A stretch of 64,000 bases of DNA from Prolixibacteraceae bacterium (GTDB lineage: Bacteria > Bacteroidota > Bacteroidia > Bacteroidales > Prolixibacteraceae): NCBI GenBank assembly GCA_003537645.1, contig DPRM01000077.1, positions 1-64,000 of the forward strand, given 5' to 3'. The notes below the pieces were generated by a model that saw only the letters and a program-made list of their open reading frames with translations, ran no database searches and was not told the DNA's origin. Shown piece after piece: positions 44,832-54,106 of this stretch. Numbering within the stretch: the first letter of the stretch is position 1; every line of letters begins with the position of its first letter. The position numbers were made by a program, and so were the translations under genes.

Positions 44832-45289
44832 AGACAGCACAGGCTGGTCAGGAACTGATTCAAAAGCAGAATGCCCTAGTTTTGAGATGGACACCCAAAG
44901 TCCGGTCGGCGCTACGCGGCAGTGCAAGATGGTTTTCTGATGGGAAATTTGAATCATCGGTCATCAGGGACGGTGGAAAACAAGTCGAACGCAAACTGGC
45001 AGCCAGCATCATGAGCAAAGTTGGTAAAAGCTACGGTTTGGCCAATTACGTGGGCTTCTCCTTCGAACGGCACGGCGTTTTCGTTCACAAAGGCGTTGGC
45101 CGGGGCTACCAGTCCAACGGGAAAGGCTTCGTGATCCGCACTGCCAGAAGGATTCCCGATCCCCATGAACGCTACGCGGTAGAATGGTTCAACCCGGTTT
45201 TGGAGAAAAACATTCCCGTTCTGGCTGATGGCATTGCCGAAATCAACGCCGATGCAGCGGTGAATGCCACAAGGATGAAAATACGTTAA
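44816..45289 (+). CDS. Phage head-tail joining-type protein (gp10-like, tentative)
   Basis: The protein has 157 residues and is strongly basic. It has an N-terminal helix (AGQELIQKQNALVLRWTPKV), a Gly/Arg-rich loop (HKGVGRGYQSNGKGFV) and a C-terminal helix. Size, charge and place before the tape measure agree with HK97 gp10-type proteins. It overlaps its upstream neighbour. No catalytic residues expected. Confidence 0.5.
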   Translation: MVTGIKTAQAGQELIQKQNALVLRWTPKVRSALRGSARWFSDGKFESSVIRDGGKQVERKLAASIMSKVGKSYGLANYVGFSFERHGVFVHKGVGRGYQSNGKGFVIRTARRIPDPHERYAVEWFNPVLEKNIPVLADGIAEINADAAVNATRMKIR

Positions 45290-45306
45290 CACTATTTTTT
45301 GTATTA

Positions 45307-45338
45307 TTTGGATAATAGTAGTAATACTACTATATTTG
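45307..45338 (+). promoter_or_regulatory. hicAB promoter with palindromic operator
   Basis: TTTG (45307-45310), 20 bases, then TATATTTG (45331-45338) fits the Bacteroidota promoter. Between the two boxes lies the perfect palindrome TAGTAGTA-A-TACTACTA (45316-45332), a likely binding site for the HicB repressor. Confidence 0.7.
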
Positions 45339-45365
45339 AAAGGTCAATTAGAAATATATAGTTCT

Positions 45366-45560
45366 ATGAAGATTTGGAAAGCAAAAGAGATCATCAACTT
45401 GATTGAGGGGGATGGTTGGTTTCTTGCAAGGCAAAAAGGAAGTCACAAACATTTCAGGCATCCTACAAAACAAGGAACAGTAACAGTTCCACTTTCAGGA
45501 AACGATGATTTACCACCTGGAACAGCAAACAGTATTTTGAAACAGGCAGGCTTGAAATAG
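45366..45560 (+). CDS. hicA: HicA-type mRNA interferase toxin
   Basis: The protein has 64 residues from the ATG at 45366. It has the HicA double-stranded-RNA-binding-like fold: KAKEIINLIEGDGWFLARQK, the catalytic KGSHKHFRH (His about residue 29), then GTVTVPLSGNDDLPPGTANS and ILKQAGLK at the end. The toxin cleaves mRNA and is neutralised by HicB from the next gene, 21 bases on. The pair is inserted between phage connector genes and the tape measure gene. Confidence 0.92.
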   Translation: MKIWKAKEIINLIEGDGWFLARQKGSHKHFRHPTKQGTVTVPLSGNDDLPPGTANSILKQAGLK

Positions 45561-45581
45561 CCCATTCAAAAAAATGGAAAC

Positions 45582-45986
45582 ATGAAAAAGGTAACAGTAA
45601 CAGTAGAAGTGACAGAAAATAATTATGCAGGCCATTTGGATGACCTTCCCGGATGTGTCAGTACCGGTAAAACTTTTCGAGAATTGAAAGAGAATATAAA
45701 TGAAGCTGTTAAAGACCACCTGGAGCTTTCGCGTGAATATGGTGATCAGATTCCTTCGGCATTCCAGAACGAGTATGAGTTGATTTTTCGTTTCGACACA
45801 CAAAGTATCTTACAGCATTACCGGGGAGTTTTCACCAACGCAGCCTTAGAGCGTATTTCGGGAATAAACCAGCGGCAGTTGCAGCATTATGCTTCTGGGA
45901 AAACCCGTCCACGTCCGGTACAGGCAAAAAAGATTCAAAATGCACTCCACCGCTTGGGTGAAGAATTATTGGCCGTTGAACTCTAG
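45582..45986 (+). CDS. hicB: HicB-type antitoxin and repressor
   Basis: The protein has 134 residues. The N-terminal half is the partial RNase H-like HicB fold (GHLDDLPGCVSTGKTFRELK, then NINEAVKDHLEL). The C-terminal half is an HTH domain (ALERISGINQRQLQHYASGK, about residues 88-107) that would bind the palindrome at 45316. It inhibits HicA by direct contact and represses the pair. A strong terminator follows at 46071, so the module is a self-contained unit. Confidence 0.9.
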   Translation: MKKVTVTVEVTENNYAGHLDDLPGCVSTGKTFRELKENINEAVKDHLELSREYGDQIPSAFQNEYELIFRFDTQSILQHYRGVFTNAALERISGINQRQLQHYASGKTRPRPVQAKKIQNALHRLGEELLAVEL

Positions 45987-46070
45987 TTCTTAATTAATTA
46001 GTAAAGCTACTTTCTGGAACTTAGGGAGAATACAGATATTTCCTGACTAAAATATATTTTCATACAATAT

Positions 46071-46101
46071 AAAAAAAGCGGCCAATAGCCGCTTTTTTTT
46101 T
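46071..46101 (+). terminator. Rho-independent terminator after hicB
   Basis: AAAAAAAGCGGC (46071-46082) pairs with GCCGCTTTTTTT (46088-46099), followed by more T. It ends the hicAB transcript. Confidence 0.9.
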
Positions 46102-46109
46102 GTCCTTTC
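46101..46109 (+). promoter_or_regulatory. Recurrent phage motif TGTCCTTTC
   Basis: It starts at the end of the hicB terminator and lies 106 bases before the tape measure start. The pyrimidine-rich stretch CCCTTCCACTTTCCCC follows it, as at other sites. Confidence 0.4.
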
Positions 46110-46162
46110 CCTTCCACTTTCCCCATCCGATATTTGATGCCATATCAACCGCTGCCTTCTTT

Positions 46163-46196
46163 CTCCCTCTCCTTAGGAGAGGGCTGGGGTGAGGTT
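46163..46196 (+). repeat. GGAGAGGG-type palindromic repeat, third locus
   Basis: CTCCCTCTCCTTAGGAGAGG with GCTGGGGTGAGG after it. It matches half of the elements at 42270 and 44186. Confidence 0.75.
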
Positions 46197-46214
46197 TCTT
46201 TTTAATTTTTTCAC

Positions 46215-49200
46215 ATGGCAACCACTTACACCCGACGTATCAACCTTTACATCAACGGCAAAGAAGTCAGCAACGACATAGCCAGCATCCGTGCCGAGAT
46301 GAATAAGACCATCAATGCCCAGTCACGCATGACCATCGGCTCAAAAGATTATTATGCCGAAGCGCAAAAGATCAAGCATTTGAAAAGCATCATCGACCAG
46401 CACCGCGAAGACGTCGGGCAGATCGAAAAGAAATGGTCGATGCGCAACATCGGCAGGCTCTTTAATGACTATTTTTCGATGGTCACCGCCTTTCTTGCAT
46501 CAACTGTGGCAATGGTGATGGGCATCAAACAAATCATTCAGACCTATAACGACTTTGAAGAACGCCTTGACAACCTTTCAGCCTTGACCGGACTGGCAGG
46601 GAAAGACCTCTTCGAACTGGGAGAAGAAGCCAAAAGACTATCAACCTCCACCCTCGAATCCGGCATCCGAGTCACCCAGTCGGCCACCGACATTGTGGAT
46701 GCCTTCACAAAAGTGGGCTCTGCCAGGCCCGAGCTTCTGAAAAACAAGCAAGCCCTGATTGAAGTCACCAGGGAAGCACTCATACTTTCCAGTGCCGCCA
46801 AGATCGAACTCTATCCCGCCATTGAAGGGCTCACGATGGTGATGAACCAGTACAATGTATCCGCCGACCAGGCCCGCCGGATCATCAATGTGCTTGGAGC
46901 CGGATCAAAAGAAGGAGCCGGAGAGATCCCTTACCTGACCATAGGTTTTGAAAAAGCCGGAACCGTTGCAAAGAATGCCGGACTTTCGATGGAAGAGCTG
47001 GCCGCTACGCTCGAAACCCTTGCCCCCAGGTTCAGTTCCCCCGAAATTGCCGGTCGTGGATTGAGAGGAATGCTGCTCCACCTGCAGGTCGCAGCCGACG
47101 ATACCAACCCGGCCATAGTAGGGATGGGCACCGCCCTGGAAAACCTGGCCAAAAAAGCGCTGACACCGGCAGAACAACTTAAACTCTTCGGGCTGGAGAA
47201 CATCACCGTTGCCCAGACGCTGATTACCAATGTGGCAGAATTCAAAAAATATGAAAAAGCGGTAACCGGAACCAACATAGCCATAGAACAAGCAGCCATC
47301 AATACCGATAACAACAACGCAAAACTGGCACAAGCCCGCAACCGGCTCAATGTAATGTCGATCGAACTGGGTGAAAAGCTGGCTCCCGCGCTGACGATCA
47401 GCACCAGCGGCCTTTCTTATTTTGTGAAGTCATTAACCATTACAATTGATTTTATCAGCCGGAACAAAGTGTTGATTCTGACCCTGATTTATTCGCTGAC
47501 AGCTTATTCGCTGGCAGTAAAAACAGCATCTCTGTACCAGGGAATATTAAATAAACTAAAAGGGCAAACGGTAATTATCGGCAACATGGAAGTAAGCTTA
47601 ACACTTCGAAGCGTTATTGCCGGAAAGCTTCAGGCATTGGCATATACCGCACAGTTTGCAGCCGTCTCGCTTTACAACGCGGGATTATTACTTCTGAAAG
47701 GCAACCTTGCAGCAGCCTCTATCCAGTTCCGGGCATTCAGCGCTTCGATGATGGCCAACCCCATCGGTTTGTTTGTAGGGCTGATCGTTGCAGCCGGAAC
47801 CGCCCTTTATTTTTACTCCGGAAAATTAACCGCAGCCCAAAAATCCCAGCAGATGATGAACGATCTGAATGTGGAAGCCAAAAAGCGGATCGTGGAAGAA
47901 AAGCTGGCCATTGAAGAACTGCTGGCCACCGCCCGCAACAAAAAGCTTTCAGATGATATCCGTAAACAAGCCATTGGCGAAATGCACAAGCTGTCCCCCA
48001 AAACTTTGGGCAACCTCAAACTGGAAAACATTTTTACGCAACAGACTACAGAGTCAGTCAAAGCCTATATCAGGGCATTGGAAAAGAAAGCAGTTGTTCA
48101 GGCCGCCTCCGAGAAACTAATTGAAATTGAAAAAGAGCTCATTGACCTCTCCTCCGGAAAAGGAGCAGCCCCCGGTTTCTGGCAGGGAGTAGGCAATGCG
48201 ATGCTATCCTTCGGAAATGCAGCCGCCTTTGCCGGTCGCAATGCAAAAACGGCCCTGTCGAACATGAGTGAAAAGGAAAAGACCCTGCTGCTTCAGAAAG
48301 AACGACTGCTGGCCATGACCCGCAAGCAGAAGGAAGAAGATTCGAAAGCCACTGCAGATGTTCCCGGAAGTGGCGTGGTCATGGATATGGTCAGGGCCAA
48401 AGAGCTGGAACTTGAGCTGGCTGAAAAAATGCCCCGTTCAACCGAAGCCGAGATTACAGCCCGTAACAAAGCCATTGAAACCATTCAAAAAGAAATCGAC
48501 CGTTTGAACCAATTGGGGACCACCAAAGAAGGCAGTGCTGACAACGACATTGTAAAACAACGCGTTGCCGCTGCAGAAGCGGCACACAATGCAGAAATGG
48601 CCGCCATCAAAAAGCGCCACCTCGAAGGCAAAACCACAGACGACCAGTACAAAGGCGACCAGCTCATTCAGGAACTAAAATTTCTGGATGAGAAAATGAA
48701 AATCTATAAGAAAGGCAGCAAGGAATACGAACAGGCCTATGCTGAATCATTGGGCAAACAGGTAGAAGCCGAAAAAACAGTCAAAGATCTACTTGAAAAA
48801 GCACAAAAAGAACTGGCCGCTGCAAAGATCGACAACCTGAAAGAAGGCATTGAGAAGCAAAAATCGATTGAGGAACAGCGCTGGAAAGAAGAACTGGAAG
48901 GGTTAAAAAAGCAACTTGTTGATAAAGCTGAACTGAAAGACCAGGAAGTCGCGCTTAATGACACCATAAATAAAACCATTGAGGAAAAGAAAGCGACCCA
49001 TTTGAAAAACATGGCCGATTTAAATGCAGCCGCAACAACACAGTCGCAGCTGGATGCCGCCCTGATCCGGCAAGCCAGGGCCACCACCGACGAGGAAACT
49101 TTTGCAGCCCAAAGAGACCTGGCCAGGGCCAGCTATCAGCAGGAACTGCTCGATGCCAATGGCAATGCCGCCAAAATAGCACAGGCAGAGCGCAGTTTAT

Positions 49201-49946
49201 CCGATCAGCTCATTCAGATCAAGCAAGACGAACTCACAAAAAAGCAGGAAATCGGCGATGCTGTATTCAGTTCTGCCAATCAATTGTTTGGCGGCCTTGC
49301 CGAGCTGGCCGGAAAAGAAACCGCATTGGGCAAAGCATTGTTTTTGTTTCAGCAGGCCGCCGCCATAGGGCAGGTGGTGTTTAATACCGCCATTGCCAAT
49401 GCCAAAGCCGTGGCCCAGTTCCCCCTGACCTTCGGGATGCCCTGGGTGTCGATCAACACCGCGTCAGCTGTTGGGAGTATCGCCGGAATAGTTGCCCAAT
49501 CCATCGCCGGATTCTCACAGCCCAAAGGTTATTCAGATGGCGGATACACCGGCAGGGGAGGAAAATATGAGCCAGCCGGAATTGTCCACAAGGGCGAATA
49601 CGTGGTTTCAGCCCAGCAGCTTCGCAATCCGCAGATTGCAATGATGGTAGCCGGGCTTGAAAATTTCAGGCAGACAAGGTACGCCATCACCCCGGGAGCA
49701 GTTCAGGCAAGTAAAAGAATAAGAAAAATGGCTCCAGCCCAACCCTCCAGGCAGGGAGAGAGCCTAAAAAGCAGCGATGCGAATGTGTATGTACAGAATA
49801 GCATGTCCGGCAAACAGGCAGAAGAACTGACCCTTGCCATCCGTGAATTTATGCACCATCGACCCTCCATTTCCATAGAGACCTACGAACGCAAGCGGGA
49901 ACAATACCTGAAAGCCACCAGCAGCGGCCTGAAAGCCTCCCGGTAA
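46215..49946 (+). CDS. Phage tail tape measure protein
   Basis: The protein has 1243 residues. It has the TP901-type tape measure core at about residues 90-330 (TYNDFEERLDNLSALTGLAG, ATDIVDAFTKVGSARPELL, GEIPYLTIGFEKAGTVAKNA). Hydrophobic segments lie near 400-420 and 520-540, a long coiled-coil part spans 720-1020, and a Gly-rich C-terminus (GYSDGGYTGRGGKYEPAGIV) ends in IVHKGEYVVSAQQL, a usual tape measure ending. It sets tail length and helps DNA entry. Such a protein implies a long-tailed phage. Intact. Confidence 0.92.
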   Translation: MATTYTRRINLYINGKEVSNDIASIRAEMNKTINAQSRMTIGSKDYYAEAQKIKHLKSIIDQHREDVGQIEKKWSMRNIGRLFNDYFSMVTAFLASTVAMVMGIKQIIQTYNDFEERLDNLSALTGLAGKDLFELGEEAKRLSTSTLESGIRVTQSATDIVDAFTKVGSARPELLKNKQALIEVTREALILSSAAKIELYPAIEGLTMVMNQYNVSADQARRIINVLGAGSKEGAGEIPYLTIGFEKAGTVAKNAGLSMEELAATLETLAPRFSSPEIAGRGLRGMLLHLQVAADDTNPAIVGMGTALENLAKKALTPAEQLKLFGLENITVAQTLITNVAEFKKYEKAVTGTNIAIEQAAINTDNNNAKLAQARNRLNVMSIELGEKLAPALTISTSGLSYFVKSLTITIDFISRNKVLILTLIYSLTAYSLAVKTASLYQGILNKLKGQTVIIGNMEVSLTLRSVIAGKLQALAYTAQFAAVSLYNAGLLLLKGNLAAASIQFRAFSASMMANPIGLFVGLIVAAGTALYFYSGKLTAAQKSQQMMNDLNVEAKKRIVEEKLAIEELLATARNKKLSDDIRKQAIGEMHKLSPKTLGNLKLENIFTQQTTESVKAYIRALEKKAVVQAASEKLIEIEKELIDLSSGKGAAPGFWQGVGNAMLSFGNAAAFAGRNAKTALSNMSEKEKTLLLQKERLLAMTRKQKEEDSKATADVPGSGVVMDMVRAKELELELAEKMPRSTEAEITARNKAIETIQKEIDRLNQLGTTKEGSADNDIVKQRVAAAEAAHNAEMAAIKKRHLEGKTTDDQYKGDQLIQELKFLDEKMKIYKKGSKEYEQAYAESLGKQVEAEKTVKDLLEKAQKELAAAKIDNLKEGIEKQKSIEEQRWKEELEGLKKQLVDKAELKDQEVALNDTINKTIEEKKATHLKNMADLNAAATTQSQLDAALIRQARATTDEETFAAQRDLARASYQQELLDANGNAAKIAQAERSLSDQLIQIKQDELTKKQEIGDAVFSSANQLFGGLAELAGKETALGKALFLFQQAAAIGQVVFNTAIANAKAVAQFPLTFGMPWVSINTASAVGSIAGIVAQSIAGFSQPKGYSDGGYTGRGGKYEPAGIVHKGEYVVSAQQLRNPQIAMMVAGLENFRQTRYAITPGAVQASKRIRKMAPAQPSRQGESLKSSDANVYVQNSMSGKQAEELTLAIREFMHHRPSISIETYERKREQYLKATSSGLKASR

Positions 49947-49971
49947 GCCCACCGCAAGAGGAGCAAAAGAA

Positions 49972-49981
49972 CTGTCCTTTC
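49972..49981 (+). promoter_or_regulatory. Recurrent phage motif CTGTCCTTTC
   Basis: It lies 66 bases before the ATG of the next tail gene (50047), in the gap after the tape measure stop. Confidence 0.4.
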
Positions 49982-50046
49982 GTGCATTGATTGCATTGCT
50001 GATTTTCGAAGCATTAATCATCATCATCATTTTAGGGGAGGCTATT

Positions 50047-51207
50047 ATGAGTGTTTCACATTTTATCACCGGGGGTTTGGTACACCTTTCCGGCAACCCA
50101 ATACAAGTTACGCTGACAGCAGGCTTTGCAAGGAACAAGCACCGTCTGGCGCTGAAAATCACCTGCGACCATCTGCTGGGCTCCCCCTTTGTGGATGAAA
50201 TAGCCCCCAAAAACCTGGTTTCCGTCTTTGACATCAGCGGGTATGTTGACCAGCCGGTCAGCTACAGTTTTGACTACCCGGCCACAGGGGTGATCAACCC
50301 GCATGATTTGCTGGCCTTCCGCGTAAGCCTCGATATTGGGGAAGTCTGGACTGACGGCAACGGAGACCGCCAGGAGCAATGGATGAACCTTTCAGAAAAC
50401 CACCAGATCAGGGTGATCAAGGGAAAGCTACGGCCTTATGAGCTGGGCATCCTGAATGATTCAGGAAAGAACTTTTATACCGAATACATCAACGGGGGAA
50501 AATTCCTGAGCCATTTGCCCGATTTCCAGAAAGTAGGTCCGGATCAGATTCCACTTTTGTGGTATTTAAGTCGCTGGCCCGGCAACCATCAGGCCACAGC
50601 GCATCTGACAATAAACACCAACCTTGGGCAGCCCAAATTAACGATAAGCCGTGAGCTGGTCTTTTACGACATCACCGGGCTGGTTGATTTTGCGGTTCAG
50701 CCCCGTCACTGGGGTTTTCAGGCCGAAGCCGGAGAGCAGGTTTTGAGCTACGAATTCTGGCTTAGCGATTCCGAAGGCGACATCTCCGAGCGCCGCAGCT
50801 TCGTGGTTGACAACAGCTATTACGAAAAATCATTTTTATTCTACTACGTCAATCCACTGTCCGGAGTTGACTGCATCAGGCTGACGGGGCAATACAGCGA
50901 AGGGCTGAAGACCGAATCCGGGATTGCCTACCGGCCAGTTCCCGTTTTGTCAGGTTCCAGAGTAGCGGGGCAGACCACCATCTCCGGCACCTCGCAACGC
51001 AGCTGGGAACTCAATACAGGATCCAGGTCAAAAGCAGAAATCCTTGCATTGCGTGATTTTCTGACTGCTCGTCAGTGCTGGATGGCAGATCCCGGCAATG
51101 CGGAAAAACTCATTCCGGTGACTATTGAAACCGGCGATCACCGGCTTTTTGACAGCGGGGAAGACATTCAGCACCTTGACATTAAAATACTGGAGGCCCA
51201 CAAGTAA
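50047..51207 (+). CDS. Distal tail protein, unknown family
   Basis: The protein has 386 residues from the ATG at 50047. AGGGGAGG seven bases upstream supports this start over a TTG at 49987, whose added residues would form a spurious hydrophobic stretch. The protein is beta-rich, with ITGLVDFAVQPRHWGFQAEA near the middle and a C-terminal part (LTARQCWMADPGNAEKLIPV) that resembles distal-tail or baseplate proteins. It follows the tape measure, the normal place for the distal tail protein. The next gene overlaps by one base. Confidence 0.65.
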   Translation: MSVSHFITGGLVHLSGNPIQVTLTAGFARNKHRLALKITCDHLLGSPFVDEIAPKNLVSVFDISGYVDQPVSYSFDYPATGVINPHDLLAFRVSLDIGEVWTDGNGDRQEQWMNLSENHQIRVIKGKLRPYELGILNDSGKNFYTEYINGGKFLSHLPDFQKVGPDQIPLLWYLSRWPGNHQATAHLTINTNLGQPKLTISRELVFYDITGLVDFAVQPRHWGFQAEAGEQVLSYEFWLSDSEGDISERRSFVVDNSYYEKSFLFYYVNPLSGVDCIRLTGQYSEGLKTESGIAYRPVPVLSGSRVAGQTTISGTSQRSWELNTGSRSKAEILALRDFLTARQCWMADPGNAEKLIPVTIETGDHRLFDSGEDIQHLDIKILEAHK

Positions 51208-51920
51208 TGAGCGGGATACGTCAATTGAAAAAGATGTTCGCCGATCCGCGCATGAAGCAGCTGATTGATACCCTCTGGCGTGAATATTACGCGCTGTACA
51301 AGGAAAAATACGACAGCGATCCAGAGAAGTGGCTTCCTAATTATTTTGGGGAGGATGCTGATTTTGGGCAAGCCATTGGAATGGATCATGCCATTAATGG
51401 CAACCAATCGACCGCTATTGGCATGGGAGCAGTTACGCGGGCGTTCAGGGAAATAGCATTGGGCAGTTATCCGAAAGATACTCCAGCCAACTCTGCAAGC
51501 CAATGGGATGTATTGGATTTGCTGCTTGCTTTGGGAAATGGAGTTGATGCCGACACCAGGAACAATGCGATCGAGGTTTTCAAATCTGGCTTAATTAAGC
51601 TAAACAACGCCCTGAAGCTGGGCGATTACGACCACGGCGACGAAGAGCCTGAAAATGGAATGATACGCTATACCGATGAAGCTGGGTTGCAGTTGCGGGA
51701 AGCTGGGGCTTGGAAGGGTATTGAAGATAAAAACTTCCGGCATACCCAAACGACTCAGGCGCGGGTATGGGAGGTGTACCATAATTTAGGGAAATACCCA
51801 TCGGTAACGATTAAAGATGCTGCGGGGAATGAGTACGAAGCAGAAGTTAAACACATAGACCTGAATATCTTAATAATAACCTTTTCGGAGCCATTCAGTG
51901 GGGTGGCCGATTTAAATTAA
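51207..51920 (+). CDS. Tail or fibre protein with YadA-like head motif
   Basis: The protein has 237 residues. The N-terminus is helical (RQLKKMFADPRMKQLIDTLW). Then comes NGNQSTAIGMGAVTRAFREI, which looks like the AIGxGAxAxG head repeat of trimeric adhesins, and a C-terminal strand domain with GNEYEAEVKHIDLNILIITF. It starts on the stop of the previous gene. A trimeric baseplate or fibre-network protein is likely. Confidence 0.6.
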   Translation: MSGIRQLKKMFADPRMKQLIDTLWREYYALYKEKYDSDPEKWLPNYFGEDADFGQAIGMDHAINGNQSTAIGMGAVTRAFREIALGSYPKDTPANSASQWDVLDLLLALGNGVDADTRNNAIEVFKSGLIKLNNALKLGDYDHGDEEPENGMIRYTDEAGLQLREAGAWKGIEDKNFRHTQTTQARVWEVYHNLGKYPSVTIKDAAGNEYEAEVKHIDLNILIITFSEPFSGVADLN

Positions 51921-51928
51921 AAGCAAAC

Positions 51929-53155
51929 ATGGCAAAACGTACATTTTTAGCAGACCTTGACCTTGCGTTGAATCAAATTTTAGCAGCCAGGTTAGAAAAC
52001 CTGTCAGCAGCCCCGGCACATGCCGTAGGGCGGGTGTATTTCAACACCGTTGACAAAAAAATATATTATTCAGACGGATCCAGTTGGTTCGATATAGTGA
52101 TAGGAAGCGACCCGCGACTGTCGGATGCACGAACCCCGACAACGCACTTAATAATCAGCAATGCAGGGCTTGGGACACAGCACTCCATTACTGGCGGAAC
52201 GGCTGGTCACGTATTCAAAGTTACTGGAGCAACAACAGCACAATTGGCGCAGCTTGCTCACGGTGATTTGGCAGATAAAGGCACGAACACCCACGCCCAG
52301 ATCGACACGTTCATCACGAACGCCCCGTCAACCTACGCTCCAATAGCAAAAGGTGTAACTGGTGGAGATGCGCACGACCACAATGGAGGGGACGGAGCAC
52401 AAATTGATCACGTGAACCTGGCTAACAAAGGAACCAACACCCACACACAGATCGATTCGCACATTTCTGATGTCGCGAAACACAGGGTAATCAACGATGC
52501 CGGAACCGCTGCCTCCGACCTGTTATCTGCTCAAAAAATCCTGCAATTGATTGGTGACATCAACAGTACCATTACCGGTTCGTTGGTGTTCAAGGGCAGT
52601 TACGATGCGGCCACCAATGCTCCACTGCTTGACGCCACCCCGATTGCAGGAATCAAACAGGGATGGACTTATGTGGTGACCGTGGCCGGAGTATTCTTCT
52701 CCGAAGCTGTACAGGTTGGTGACATGATCATTGCCAAACAGGACAGCCCAACGCTGGCTGCTCACTGGACAATTGTGAACAAAAACATTCCTGATATTAT
52801 CAGTGCTTCGGAATCGGCACAGGGTATTATAGAGATTGCAACGCAGGCTGAAGTTACTGCCGGAACTGACGATGCAAAGGCTGTAACCCCATTGAAGTTG
52901 AAAACACTTCTTGGTACAACTGCAAGTTTAACGTTGCCCCGTAAGTTCACTGCCACCGTAGGCGACGGCACGGCCATCACTTATGCAATTACCCACAACC
53001 TGAACGCATCAGCAGTGATTGTGTCGCTTTCCAGGACAGCAACGCCGTTCGATCAAGTGGAATGCGAGGTAGTTGTGACAAGTGCCAATGTGGTCACGCT
53101 GAATTTCAACGTAGCCCCGACAGCTGGGCAATATACTGTAACAATAATCGGTTAA
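51929..53155 (+). CDS. Tail fibre protein
   Basis: The protein has 408 residues. An N-terminal segment (ADLDLALNQILAARLENL) is followed by GRVYFNTVDKKIYYSDGSSW, a frequent attachment part of Bacteroidota phage fibres. Repeats of LADKGTNTHAQIDTFI and LANKGTNTHTQIDSHI occur at about residues 112-184. The C-terminal domain (FTATVGDGTAITYAITHNLN) is beta-rich. It probably forms a trimeric fibre. Eight bases separate it from the upstream gene. Confidence 0.72.
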   Translation: MAKRTFLADLDLALNQILAARLENLSAAPAHAVGRVYFNTVDKKIYYSDGSSWFDIVIGSDPRLSDARTPTTHLIISNAGLGTQHSITGGTAGHVFKVTGATTAQLAQLAHGDLADKGTNTHAQIDTFITNAPSTYAPIAKGVTGGDAHDHNGGDGAQIDHVNLANKGTNTHTQIDSHISDVAKHRVINDAGTAASDLLSAQKILQLIGDINSTITGSLVFKGSYDAATNAPLLDATPIAGIKQGWTYVVTVAGVFFSEAVQVGDMIIAKQDSPTLAAHWTIVNKNIPDIISASESAQGIIEIATQAEVTAGTDDAKAVTPLKLKTLLGTTASLTLPRKFTATVGDGTAITYAITHNLNASAVIVSLSRTATPFDQVECEVVVTSANVVTLNFNVAPTAGQYTVTIIG

Positions 53156-53158
53156 CGC

Positions 53159-54106
53159 ATGGCATCGAAAAAACAGCTTGCACAAATTGATTTCCAAACA
53201 GTACCCAGCCTCATTAATCCGGAGGCTGGGTACGTTGGCTTGTCGGCCAAATCGGATGGCTTGTACCAGCGAAGGCCGGGAGCGGCAGAGGAGAAGCTAC
53301 TAACATCTATCGATGCCAGCATTCTTGTGAACCAAACGGCTCACGGGTTTTCGGTTGGAAATGCGGTGGGTTTATCGGGCAGTACATGGATTAAGGCAAA
53401 AGCTGATTCTGTGGCCAATGCGGTAACGATCGGGCTGGTTTCGCAGGTGGTAGATGCCAATAATTTCAGGTACGTGAAAGGTGGAATACTTGCCGGAACT
53501 TACACTCCTGGAGCAAATTATTTTCTATCGACAACGGTAGCCGGTGCGTTAATGACATTGGCAGAACCGGAAGTTTGGTCAGCCGGAAACGTGCGGCAGT
53601 ACATCGGAACCGGAACCAAAACAGGAACAGGACTAGACCTTGAAATAGACATTGGCGACGAGATTTCGTTCGATGTGGTGAATGACAAGCATGTGGATGG
53701 AGTGTCGTACAACGAAGCTACAAGGGTGCTGACACTTACCCGCACCGCAGGTCTGCCGTCGTTGTCGGTAGCGATTCCCTACCCAAGTTCGGATATCGCT
53801 TTTGAAGCCAGAGATGTGACCAAAGGAGTTGCACAAACCTATGTGCTGGACATGATGGCGAGCTGGCCGTACATTATTCAATCGATCGTTTGCGAGAGTA
53901 ATGGTACGCTTTCGGGGGTATCGGTAAAAATCAATTCGACACCAGTGGGAGGATTGAGCAGTTTGATCGTTGGAACGAAGGCTGAATCTACTGCAACCAG
54001 TTCTAATTCGGTAGCCAAAAACGATGTTGTGACCATTAACACCAGCGCCAGCTATTCGGGAAGTCCAACTTTGATAAGGGTGAAAATGAAAATCAAACGG
54101 GTATGA
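53159..54106 (+). CDS. Tail fibre-associated protein
   Basis: The protein has 315 residues and is beta-rich. It has EAGYVGLSAKSDGLYQRRPG near the start, a domain with AHGFSVGNAVGLSGSTWIKA (a common module in phage fibres) at about residues 60-80, and a C-terminal Ser/Thr-rich domain. It starts four bases after the previous stop and overlaps the next gene by four. Likely part of the host-recognition apparatus. Confidence 0.65.
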   Translation: MASKKQLAQIDFQTVPSLINPEAGYVGLSAKSDGLYQRRPGAAEEKLLTSIDASILVNQTAHGFSVGNAVGLSGSTWIKAKADSVANAVTIGLVSQVVDANNFRYVKGGILAGTYTPGANYFLSTTVAGALMTLAEPEVWSAGNVRQYIGTGTKTGTGLDLEIDIGDEISFDVVNDKHVDGVSYNEATRVLTLTRTAGLPSLSVAIPYPSSDIAFEARDVTKGVAQTYVLDMMASWPYIIQSIVCESNGTLSGVSVKINSTPVGGLSSLIVGTKAESTATSSNSVAKNDVVTINTSASYSGSPTLIRVKMKIKRV

